From: a virus | Virus record (IMG/VR): IMGVR_UViG_3300022924_000003 | Location: 1-49,900 of that record | Reading direction: 5' to 3' (one strand) | DNA: 49,900 nucleotides | Shown here: positions 15,802 to 22,976 of the stretch, one piece after another | Numbering within the stretch: position 1 is the stretch's first letter | Layout of the letters: each line of letters opens with the position of its first letter | Made by a program: the position numbers and the translations under genes | The notes under the pieces: generated by a model | Seen by the model: the letters and a program-made list of their open reading frames with translations, nothing else | Told to the model about the DNA's origin: nothing | Databases searched by the model: none

Positions 15802-17859
15802 ATGAGTTTAAAAGCTATTCGCCTTATCCCAGGCACGAAAATATCTCGTGATCTGGAAGCGGGCAACGAGAAAATTTGGGATTACTCAGAGCTTATAAAT
15901 GCAGGCGTTCCAGAAATTGGAATTCCGCTAGCAATGAACGGCCTAATTGTTATCGATATTGACGTTCCAGGAGAATCTCACAAATACGACGGGCGCCCAT
16001 GGTGGCGTGCTTTCTGTGAGGAGCATGGAATCCCTAGAACTTTTACTATTTGTACGCGTTCTGGAGGGTACCATTTCTACTTTAGGATTCCTCCTCATAT
16101 TAACATCGCCCTATTCAGGCCGCCAGGACAACTGGCTCTTGGAGTAGATGTTAAATATGATGGGTATGTGGCAGCTCCACCTTCTCAAGGGTACTCTGTT
16201 CACCCCCAGGGAAATCCATCCATCATCGACTTGCCAGAAGCGTTCCTTAAGGAATTTGAAAAGGTAAAGAATACTAGCACGACCACTACTTATGAAGTCG
16301 GAGGAGTGCCAGTAATTCACAGAAGTTTTTCAGCTGAGCAAGTTGGATGGCTTCGTAAGCATATACCTTGGATCCAAACCAATGTGGGACTTACAAGAGA
16401 TGAATGGCGAGACGGTATCTTTTCACTTAAGGCCGGAGCGTATAACGACTCAGCAATTTTAGAAGAGCTAGTGGTTGCTTGGACAAGAAATAGAAACTAC
16501 TCAGTAGGAGATGAAGTTGGGGCAATGTCCATAGCGGATAAGGCCGATGCTTTTGGAGATATTGGGCCAGGAACAATTTTCTCTTTGATCCAAGGAATAT
16601 TTCAGCGTGAAGGTTACGTTTCTGAAGGAGCTTCAATTTCTTCAGTTGAGATTTTAGACCGAGCTGGAATTACTTATGACTTCAATAAGAAAGGTCAGAT
16701 AAAATTTAACGATACTGAGTCTAATACCTCTGCGATTATTTCCCACTTCGTACCTGAGAAAGATTTATATTTTGATGTGAGAAAAGATCTCTACATTTAC
16801 AAAGGTAAGCCTTCTTCAGATAAAGAAATTTTAAGTGCTATCATGCCATCAATCCAAAAACCTCTATCTGGTTTAGGATTTGAAAATCTACGAAAGCCTG
16901 TTCTTATTTCAGGCCTAGAAGTAACGCTTTACCAAAGGCAAGTGGATCCACATAAAGAATGGCTTAAGGGTATCAAGTGGGACGGAGTTGAGAGAATTGA
17001 AACTTCTTTGATTAAAGCTTTCGGGCTTGCTGATACTCAGTACCATAGAATTTTAGGCCTTAACATGTGGACCGTTCTAGCAGCTAGAGGTTTGCGCCCA
17101 GGGTGCAAGTTCGACTCCGTATTTGTTCTAGAAGGTAACGAAGGGATTAGAAAGTCATCATTTGTAAAACTTATCGGGCGAGACTATTTCTATTCAGCTA
17201 GAGGAAAAAACATTCTTACCGACCTAGATAGCTTGCGCCAAATGCACCAAGCTGTGACAGTGGAATTTCCAGAGCTAAAAGGTCTTATTGATTCAGACGG
17301 CGAAACCTCTAAGTCATTTACCGCTCAGGAGATAGATACAATTCGAGGTTTGTGGGAACGTAAGGCCATGCCAATGCCTAGAGGCTTTGTCCTGTTTGGA
17401 ACTACCAATGAGGAAGAGTATCTTCAAAGATCCATGGGGGATAGAAGATGGTGGCCGATTAAAATTCCGCCGACTCTTAAGCATATCGACCTCGACTTTG
17501 TTGAGCGCAACCTTGAGCAGTTTTATGCTGAAGGGATTCAAAGGTACAAGGACGGATATGAGTACTGGCACATGCCGAAGAATTTGTTGGATCCAATTAT
17601 TAAAACTAAGCAGAAGGATAACGACTTCATTGGGTACGTTCAAGAGCTATCCAGTAAGCTTGGAAACCAGTTTACTTCTCTCGAAATGTACTCAGAGCTA
17701 GCAAAGCTAGGGGTAGTTGGAAAAACGCTCACAGACCCCGTAGGAAAGCGTATAACAGGCGCTCTTACAGACCTTGGGTATTACAAACATACTGAAGGGT
17801 ACAAGACTGTGTGGATGAAGAACCACTTTAACTTGGAAAACTTAGGCGATTTAATATAG
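15802..17859 (+). CDS. VapE-like primase-polymerase/helicase, 685 aa
   Basis: N-terminal prim-pol domain: PLAMNGLIVIDIDVPG with Asp52 and Asp54, and SGGYHFYFR near 87-95. After a middle domain comes the VapE/VirE P-loop ATPase: LEGNEGIRKSSFVKLIG around 443-460 with Lys451, ELKGLIDSDGE (acidic box), FGTTNEEEYLQ and GDRRWWPI near 548-553. It would make primers and unwind DNA; fused primase-helicases of this kind replace separate gp4-type enzymes. Arg450 takes the place of the usual Gly before the P-loop Lys. It ends GDLI. Confidence 0.88.
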   Translation: MSLKAIRLIPGTKISRDLEAGNEKIWDYSELINAGVPEIGIPLAMNGLIVIDIDVPGESHKYDGRPWWRAFCEEHGIPRTFTICTRSGGYHFYFRIPPHINIALFRPPGQLALGVDVKYDGYVAAPPSQGYSVHPQGNPSIIDLPEAFLKEFEKVKNTSTTTTYEVGGVPVIHRSFSAEQVGWLRKHIPWIQTNVGLTRDEWRDGIFSLKAGAYNDSAILEELVVAWTRNRNYSVGDEVGAMSIADKADAFGDIGPGTIFSLIQGIFQREGYVSEGASISSVEILDRAGITYDFNKKGQIKFNDTESNTSAIISHFVPEKDLYFDVRKDLYIYKGKPSSDKEILSAIMPSIQKPLSGLGFENLRKPVLISGLEVTLYQRQVDPHKEWLKGIKWDGVERIETSLIKAFGLADTQYHRILGLNMWTVLAARGLRPGCKFDSVFVLEGNEGIRKSSFVKLIGRDYFYSARGKNILTDLDSLRQMHQAVTVEFPELKGLIDSDGETSKSFTAQEIDTIRGLWERKAMPMPRGFVLFGTTNEEEYLQRSMGDRRWWPIKIPPTLKHIDLDFVERNLEQFYAEGIQRYKDGYEYWHMPKNLLDPIIKTKQKDNDFIGYVQELSSKLGNQFTSLEMYSELAKLGVVGKTLTDPVGKRITGALTDLGYYKHTEGYKTVWMKNHFNLENLGDLI

Positions 17860-17894
17860 TAAAAGAAATATTCAGGAGATACACTTAAACTAAT

Positions 17895-18043
17895 CCTTTC
17901 CTGACTTTGGTCGGTCAGGCCTCATCCAAACCTTTTTACCATTTTAGGGTTTGGGGAATAGTTCAGCGTTTGCCGAGATGCGTCCCGTAATGAGGACGGG
18001 TACTCCTAAGCCTTTCGCCCCGAAGGTTAATTTCGGCAGGGGC
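17895..18043 (+). ncRNA. hairpin-rich untranslated region, candidate structured RNA
   Basis: Between the primase stop and the next ATG lie 212 non-coding bases. Stems seen: CCTGAC/GTCAGG (17900-17905 with 17914-17919), CCAAACC/GGTTTGG (17926-17932 with 17948-17954), CCCGT/ACGGG (17984-17988 with 17996-18000), which competes with CGTCC/GGACG (17981-17985 with 17994-17998), and CCGAA/TTCGG (18020-18024 with 18032-18036) inside GCCCC/GGGGC. No U-tract follows, so it is not a simple terminator. It may be a regulatory leader of the next gene or a free ncRNA (inference). The family is not recognised. Confidence 0.5.
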
Positions 18044-18071
18044 ACCTACAAATAATCTTGGGAGAATTCAA

Positions 18072-18353
18072 ATGATCGATATCGTACACATTAATAAACG
18101 TATGAAGGAGCAAGCGGACATCTTCGCTAACCTTAGGGCCGAACCAAATACTCCCGAATGGACCAATTACTGGAATGCTTTCTTTACCGGATGGAAAGAA
18201 GTCGAAGCAAGCTTCTATGCCATGGAGGGACTTATCCTAATTAAAGATCGGGAAATTAAAAAGCTTGAAAGCCAGCTTAAGAAATTAGGTGGAGCTAAAG
18301 AGGAAGATCCTACCCCTGTTGAAGAGGCAGGAACTTTGGATGATCTTATTTAA
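18072..18353 (+). CDS. 93-aa hypothetical protein with -DDLI tail
   Basis: ATG at 18072 follows TTGGGAGAAT. Residues 1-75 are helical, with a Trp-rich middle (EWTNYWNAFFTGWKEVEASF) and a coiled-coil part (DREIKKLESQLKKLGG). The last 20 residues are acidic and flexible, ending GTLDDLI. It is the last gene of the plus block; its stop at 18351-18353 overlaps the minus-strand endolysin end by 8 bp. It follows the structured RNA, which may regulate it. Confidence 0.65.
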   Translation: MIDIVHINKRMKEQADIFANLRAEPNTPEWTNYWNAFFTGWKEVEASFYAMEGLILIKDREIKKLESQLKKLGGAKEEDPTPVEEAGTLDDLI

Positions 18354-18765
18354 GAAGCAATTCTACCGGAACAAAGGCCACACAATCTGAGCGCCAAGAA
18401 GTTGGGCGAACTCTAACCATTCCATCTTTATCAGTTCCACCTGCTTCAATCATTTGAAAGTTGTTAACTGTTAAAGAGATGTGAGTAATCTCATTCACCG
18501 ACTTGCCAAAGAACATTAAGTAATAAGTCCCTAACTTGGCTTCGTTTGAAGTCCAAGGAAAGGCAAAACTTTTAAACTTATTATAAATGTCTTGAGCTCT
18601 TGCATCTGTCTTACCCCACAAACCTACAGCGCGAAGGAATTCAAGCATCAGTGCGGAGCAGTCTAGCCCTCCGTCTTGGATGACATTTCCTCCAAGCTTA
18701 TATGGTACAGTTCCTACCATATTCCATAAGTACTTCATCGCAATTTCTAATTTTTGAGCTGTCAT
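18346..18765 (-). CDS. NlpC/P60-type peptidoglycan peptidase (endolysin), 139 aa
   Basis: The NlpC/P60 signature is GGLDCSALM with catalytic Cys36, then HISLTV with His95 and an acidic third position near EAGG 107-110. These enzymes cut the D-Glu/meso-DAP bond in the peptide stem. 139 residues is a lone catalytic domain with no cell-wall binding domain and no signal peptide, so it needs a holin to reach the wall. Start ATG at 18765 has AAGGAGATTAA. Last gene of the late block, after lysis-membrane genes. Confidence 0.85.
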   Translation of the reverse strand: MTAQKLEIAMKYLWNMVGTVPYKLGGNVIQDGGLDCSALMLEFLRAVGLWGKTDARAQDIYNKFKSFAFPWTSNEAKLGTYYLMFFGKSVNEITHISLTVNNFQMIEAGGTDKDGMVRVRPTSWRSDCVAFVPVELLLK

Positions 18766-18923
18766 TTAATCTCCTTAAAGTTAGGGTCTTTCAATCTTAT
18801 TAACCCTAGTAAAATTCTCTTTTCTTGTGGATGGGTAGCGTTTAAATACCTTTGAATTAAGTCCTCATGCTTAGGGGCATGTTGCTTCTTAGGCTTAATC
18901 ACAGAGGTTGTTTTTGACTTCAT
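18762..18923 (-). CDS. 53-aa basic hypothetical protein
   Basis: Frame from ATG 18923 to TGA 18762-18764, with a stop that overlaps the endolysin start (ATGA) and a start that overlaps the previous gene by 29 nt. Very basic N-terminus (MKSKTTSVIKPKKQ), then a predicted helix (EDLIQRYLNATHPQEKRILL). Its AAGGAG near the 3' end also serves the endolysin. Compact and charged; function unknown. Confidence 0.55.
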   Translation of the reverse strand: MKSKTTSVIKPKKQHAPKHEDLIQRYLNATHPQEKRILLGLIRLKDPNFKEIK

Positions 18924-19269
18924 TTAATGCCTTTACGTTAGGTCTAATTTTAACTGCAACATCTTCCACGAATTGTCCTGCAATACCCTCACACATTTCC
19001 AAGGGGAAACTGTAAGTCTTAAACCCATCGGGGACCTTGCCACTAAAGTTCTTTGGCCATTTGCACATCTTTAAATTCTTGGCCGGCTCAAAAGTATTAA
19101 GGTTCATGCATCGGCACCTGCATCTATCAAACTCGACGCTAATATCACACGTAGGGACTAGCTCAATTTTGTACTTATTAATTTGAGCGCAGATAAGTTT
19201 CTGTTCAATGACTGTCTGACAGCCATTACTCAAAAATATCATCAACAGCAGCATCGTAAGCTTCTTCAT
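18895..19269 (-). CDS. 124-aa Cys-rich lipoprotein in lysis cassette (o-spanin-like candidate)
   Basis: I chose ATG 19269 over an in-frame start at 19335 because GGGAGGA lies 8 nt upstream and a signal peptide begins there: MKKLTMLLLMIFLSNGC with lipobox SNGC. The mature part has eight more cysteines (RCRCRCM cluster, then three more). The start overlaps the previous gene by 44 nt in another frame, the arrangement typical of Rz/Rz1 spanin genes. An outer-membrane spanin role is inferred from position and lipidation; the length and cysteine content are unlike Rz1. Confidence 0.6.
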   Translation of the reverse strand: MKKLTMLLLMIFLSNGCQTVIEQKLICAQINKYKIELVPTCDISVEFDRCRCRCMNLNTFEPAKNLKMCKWPKNFSGKVPDGFKTYSFPLEMCEGIAGQFVEDVAVKIRPNVKALNEVKNNLCD

Positions 19270-19555
19270 CTTTGTCCTCCCTAGCTTTTTTAATTTTCTT
19301 GGCCATGATTGTTCCGTTAATATGACGAACTTCAAACCCTACCCTCACAAAAGCTGCTTCTGCGATTGGTTTAGCGGCTTCCTCATAAAAGTTTTCAGCT
19401 ATCCAAGTGGCGAACCAAACCATGAAGCCTGATCCTCCAGCAGTTTTAAGCATAGTCTTGATAAACTTCTTAACGATGGCCCCTTTAAGTTGTTCAAGTA
19501 TAAGAGGCTTTAGTTGTGGCCATAGCTTAGAAAAGAAATTTGTGAATTGTTTCAT
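19226..19555 (-). CDS. 109-aa membrane-associated protein (lysis cassette)
   Basis: Start at 19555 is chosen because TTGGAGCAG precedes it. An in-frame TTG at 19579 lies in the terminator hairpin and is unlikely. A basic N-terminal half (LKGAIVKKFIKTMLKTAGGS) runs into an amphipathic/hydrophobic segment (SGFMVWFATWIAENF, near 47-60) and a charged C-terminal helix (KKIKKAREDKDEEAYDAAVD). Could be a holin-like or inner-membrane lysis protein; the single hydrophobic stretch is short, so this is only a suggestion. Confidence 0.55.
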   Translation of the reverse strand: MKQFTNFFSKLWPQLKPLILEQLKGAIVKKFIKTMLKTAGGSGFMVWFATWIAENFYEEAAKPIAEAAFVRVGFEVRHINGTIMAKKIKKAREDKDEEAYDAAVDDIFE

Positions 19556-19564
19556 ACTGCTCCA

Positions 19565-19596
19565 ATAAAAAAGGCCCAAGATTTACCTCGGGCCTT
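19565..19596 (-). terminator. rho-independent terminator inside the late block
   Basis: On the minus strand AAGGCCC, a 12-nt loop, GGGCCTT and then TTTTATT. The 7-bp stem with its U-tract is the classic form. It lies between the genes at 19650 and 19555. Read-through is needed for the last lysis genes, or they have their own promoter; this could lower lysis-gene expression. Confidence 0.8.
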
Positions 19597-19649
19597 GCGG
19601 GTTAAGTCAGGAATATTGCCCTTTCTTAAAAACCTCAGAGAATTAAATA

Positions 19650-19904
19650 CTAAAACTTAATCTTAATATTAGCAATTCCAGTCTTGATGATCGCGAAGAT
19701 CGCCTTCTGATCGCCTGGAATAATTTCTTCAAGCTTATCGAGTCCTGAATTAACTAGAGGGATAAACTCAAACTTACCTTTTAAAGAAAGCTCAAGAGAT
19801 CCAATTTTACCAACGTGAATAGCAGAAATTTTACCTACTAATTCTTGACCTTCTAAGTTCACAGATTTTTCAGAGATTTCAAATCCAACTAATTCTTTTG
19901 CCAT
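19650..19904 (-). CDS. 84-aa hypothetical protein
   Basis: ATG at 19904 has a near-perfect AAGGAGGG ribosome site, suggesting high expression. The sequence is beta-rich (ELVGFEISEKSVNLEGQELV, SLELSLKGKFEFIPL) and ends in a hydrophobic helix (QKAIFAIIKTGIANIKIKF). It sits between the tail-fibre and lysis genes and just before the terminator. Possibly a small virion protein; not recognised. Confidence 0.6.
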   Translation of the reverse strand: MAKELVGFEISEKSVNLEGQELVGKISAIHVGKIGSLELSLKGKFEFIPLVNSGLDKLEEIIPGDQKAIFAIIKTGIANIKIKF

Positions 19905-19921
19905 ATACCCTCCTTGGGTGA

Positions 19922-20242
19922 TTATAATCGATCCAACACTAGATCAAGCTGCCCACCCATTCTATCGAGCTTAGAGCCATGTTTCAATTGTCTATCTGAA
20001 ATATTTTTAATATCTAATTCTTGATCGTCCATACGCTTAGCAAGAGTTGCCATGCCTTGGAGAATTTTAGAGTCGTCGTACTTTGGTTGAGCTGCTTGCG
20101 CCGTTTCCACAATAATCTCTTTGGTCGATACTGCACCATAAGCGCCAAGACCAATAAGAATAATGCAAAGAGCTATGGCTCCGAGTTTCTTCTTCTGTTC
20201 GTCTGTTAAAAACTTTAATAAGAAGTTTAGAAATCCTGCCAT
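19922..20242 (-). CDS. 106-aa membrane-anchored coiled-coil protein (holin/i-spanin-like)
   Basis: ATG at 20242 with AAAGGA upstream. One clear transmembrane helix at about residues 19-39 (KKLGAIALCIILIGLGAYGA), with a positively charged N-terminus inside, then residues 55-106 predicted as a coiled coil (LAKRMDDQELDIKNISDRQL). The N-in, C-out topology with a periplasmic coiled coil fits an i-spanin; a single-pass holin is the alternative. It is the first gene after the tail fibres, leading the lysis cassette. Confidence 0.6.
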   Translation of the reverse strand: MAGFLNFLLKFLTDEQKKKLGAIALCIILIGLGAYGAVSTKEIIVETAQAAQPKYDDSKILQGMATLAKRMDDQELDIKNISDRQLKHGSKLDRMGGQLDLVLDRL

Positions 20243-20262
20243 GGTATCCTTTATATTTGGTC

Positions 20263-20296
20263 GTCCTTAATACACTTTAAATTCTGTACTAAGGAC
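20263..20296 (-). other. strand-specific 11-bp RNA hairpin before the lysis cassette
   Basis: On the minus strand GTCCTTAGTAC, a 12-nt loop, GTATTAAGGAC pairs over 11 bp with one G-U pair; the plus-strand version would have an A-C mismatch there. It therefore acts as RNA of the late transcript. No U-tract follows, so RNA processing, stability or translational control is more likely than termination (inference). Confidence 0.55.
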
Positions 20297-20333
20297 AACG
20301 TTTTATCAAGGCCTATTTAAGCATAGTTGCTCT

Positions 20334-22970
20334 TTAGCGTATTTTCGTGATCTTAACTTGAGTGTAAATTTCAACGTCCCCAAAAGATGCAGCAAACCCA
20401 TAACCGAATGTGGCCTGAGTTGTACCTACTCTATGTTGGATCTCAAAAGTTTTAGCTGAAGAAATTAATAAGTTTCCTCTAACTATTGAGGAACTGCCAC
20501 TTCCAGCTGTTGATGTGGAATATTCAGCGGTTCCGATAATAGTATCAGTTGAATCAGTAATGTTTCTAAGCTTGGCTTTATGCTGATCCACTCTTACTGC
20601 AGGAGCACTCGCTTCAATGTAATACTCTCCGGCCTGAAGAGTGAACTGGTTAGCGGTTAAGCTTGTTACAATTCCGAAAGGATCTGAAACAGTGTTAAGA
20701 GTTCTTGTTTGATAAGCCCCCGAGGTTGCCGCTCCCCCTGCAGTTGTGTTTGTTTTTACGTCTGAAATAGTCGCAACTTTTTCTAGCATTACTGGCACCG
20801 CAGTTAGTGCTGGGCTCTTAGAAGCTTTAATCACTAAATATCCACTCGTCTGAGTTGTCCCGTCAGCAAAAACGAATCTAGCAGTCGAGGTCGTTCCTGA
20901 TCGATAACCAGCGTCGATTGTTAATAGCCCTGTATTCGAGTCGTAGCCTATGATTCTAATACCTTCCTCAAATGTTCCATCAAGAATAGGCAGACCAAGC
21001 TGATTACCATTAGTTCTTCCTACTGACTTATATACATCAATTTCACGACCGCTAAGGCCTTTACCAATGTTGATGATAAACACTGAAGGGAGCCCAGCCG
21101 TAGAAGTTCCAGAATAGGCCCTAGCTGCAATGTTGATCCCGTTAATATTCATGTCAGCATCAGTCTGAGTTGGACGTGTAGAGTTCTGAGTCCTTGTGTT
21201 TCCGCCACCAGTTTGAAGGCATGTAATATAACTTCCAATTGGAAAGTTTCCAAGAGTAGCTACTGTGGCCTGAGCTGCTGTGAGGAAGTTGAATGAAGCT
21301 GTGTCAGAGTTAAAAGTTTCTGGCGCGGAGACTATTGAATTAGTTTGCTTTCCATTTTTAGAAATAGTGAAAGTGGTCATGTTTCCAGAAGCAGCATTAC
21401 CACTTGTGTGTGGACGAATGATTGTCCCTACTGCTAGCTCTCCTGACCAAGCACAAGTTGCTACAGCAGTCGCTACTCCGTTAAACCCAATCGCAGGTCT
21501 TTCCGCAGGGTTAACCAAATCCTGTACATTGGTAGTTAAAGATGCTGAATTTATAGAGATGCCACAATACCCGGTTGTAGTAAAAGCGTCACTGAAACTG
21601 ATGTCATAAATGCCTTTTTCTAAAATTGTAAAACTTGCTCCATTAGTTGCTGAATCTTGATAAAGAATCGCACTCCCTACTTGTTCTACTACGGTACTAA
21701 ACCTTCTGATTTTAGTTGCCGTGCTACCATACCCGTTGGCCACAGTAAGTCTAATTGTAGAGTCTGGGGAAAAAATTGGCGCCATGATTGTAGTATCAGA
21801 AGTAAGCTGAACATCGTCGAACTGAAGGACCTTCGAGTTGTCTGCTCCTGTGAACGTATAAACTACTCTGACAGAAGTACACGTTAAAGGAATTGTCGCA
21901 TTCATTCTAGCGATCTTGATCCCTCCATTAGTTCCGTCTAGCGCAAGGATTCCAGGGATAAATGCTGCGTTTGTGGCGTCATAAAGTTGAGCTGTAGCGA
22001 TTCCGTTAAGCCCATTATAAGAGTAAGGGAAGTACAGTGTGCACGTCTGGCCTCTGAAACGTACTGCTACATCTTTAGCAGGAGACAAAATGATTGCAGT
22101 AGATGATGAAGTGCTTCGTGTAAATTTATAAGAAGCTAGCCCGTTAAAAGGAGCAACTGTCTCCTTAACGAAGGTCCCGGATTGAATGGCAGTAATGTCC
22201 CAATCAGTAAGAACTTCCTGAGCAGTAAGCTGAAAAACTGTATCAAGAGACGAAGAGCCCCCTGCGCCCGTTCCGCCTACAACTTGGAAACGGCTATTGT
22301 CTCCATACACTCCAGAGATTGTGGCCTGATCATTTAAGACTAGTGGTCCTTTAGTTCCCGTATGAATTCTGAAAGCCGCAGTGGCACCAGATTCATCGTT
22401 AAAAGTAATGGGAGCACCAGTAGCATTGATGAACGTAAGCTCTTGCCCCTGGACGATTCCTGAGAGCTGAGAAATTGATACTAAGGACGCATTGGTAAAT
22501 CGAATAACTGAAAGATCCGCCACGTTTACTGTAGCGTTTGAACCAGTCGTAGTACTATCAGTAGTTACGAACTTTTCAATTCCTCCAAGCATTACTAATT
22601 TCTCAGTCATTACTTGAGCTGCGTCGAGTTCGTTCACTCCTGTCATGTTATCTGAAGTATCAATATTTACATTTGTTATCTTGATCGATTTACCATCAGT
22701 AGAATTATAAACCGCTACGTCCCCAACATTGGAAGAAGCAGGCCCTAGAACTGCGTTAGGGTTGGTTCCATCAATTTCCCAGTTGGCGTTTGTGATTCCG
22801 TCTTTAAGTACATAAGTCACCATATTTGGAGATATTACCGTTACCTTCATTCCAAGGAAGCGAACTCCAGAAGGGATGGCATTTCGAGCAGTGTTATCCG
22901 CTACTACGTCTCTGGAGTCTAATGGAAGTGCTGCCTGCATATCAAAGTTTGAGCCAATCGCGATACCCAT
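20334..22970 (-). CDS. tail fibre / receptor-binding protein, 878 aa
   Basis: Long Ser/Thr/Asn/Gly-rich, beta-strand-rich protein with no cysteine pattern, typical of trimeric phage fibres. The first 70 residues (SRDVVADNTARNAIPSGVRF) probably attach it to the particle. The C-terminal 140 residues (TLQAGEYYIEASAPAVRVDQ and GDVEIYTQVKITKIR) resemble a C1q/TNF-like jelly roll, the usual adhesin tip. It follows the T7-like fibre at 22977 by 6 nt. Receptor binding is inferred from position and composition. Confidence 0.75.
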   Translation of the reverse strand: MGIAIGSNFDMQAALPLDSRDVVADNTARNAIPSGVRFLGMKVTVISPNMVTYVLKDGITNANWEIDGTNPNAVLGPASSNVGDVAVYNSTDGKSIKITNVNIDTSDNMTGVNELDAAQVMTEKLVMLGGIEKFVTTDSTTTGSNATVNVADLSVIRFTNASLVSISQLSGIVQGQELTFINATGAPITFNDESGATAAFRIHTGTKGPLVLNDQATISGVYGDNSRFQVVGGTGAGGSSSLDTVFQLTAQEVLTDWDITAIQSGTFVKETVAPFNGLASYKFTRSTSSSTAIILSPAKDVAVRFRGQTCTLYFPYSYNGLNGIATAQLYDATNAAFIPGILALDGTNGGIKIARMNATIPLTCTSVRVVYTFTGADNSKVLQFDDVQLTSDTTIMAPIFSPDSTIRLTVANGYGSTATKIRRFSTVVEQVGSAILYQDSATNGASFTILEKGIYDISFSDAFTTTGYCGISINSASLTTNVQDLVNPAERPAIGFNGVATAVATCAWSGELAVGTIIRPHTSGNAASGNMTTFTISKNGKQTNSIVSAPETFNSDTASFNFLTAAQATVATLGNFPIGSYITCLQTGGGNTRTQNSTRPTQTDADMNINGINIAARAYSGTSTAGLPSVFIINIGKGLSGREIDVYKSVGRTNGNQLGLPILDGTFEEGIRIIGYDSNTGLLTIDAGYRSGTTSTARFVFADGTTQTSGYLVIKASKSPALTAVPVMLEKVATISDVKTNTTAGGAATSGAYQTRTLNTVSDPFGIVTSLTANQFTLQAGEYYIEASAPAVRVDQHKAKLRNITDSTDTIIGTAEYSTSTAGSGSSSIVRGNLLISSAKTFEIQHRVGTTQATFGYGFAASFGDVEIYTQVKITKIR

Positions 22971-22976
22971 ATAATA

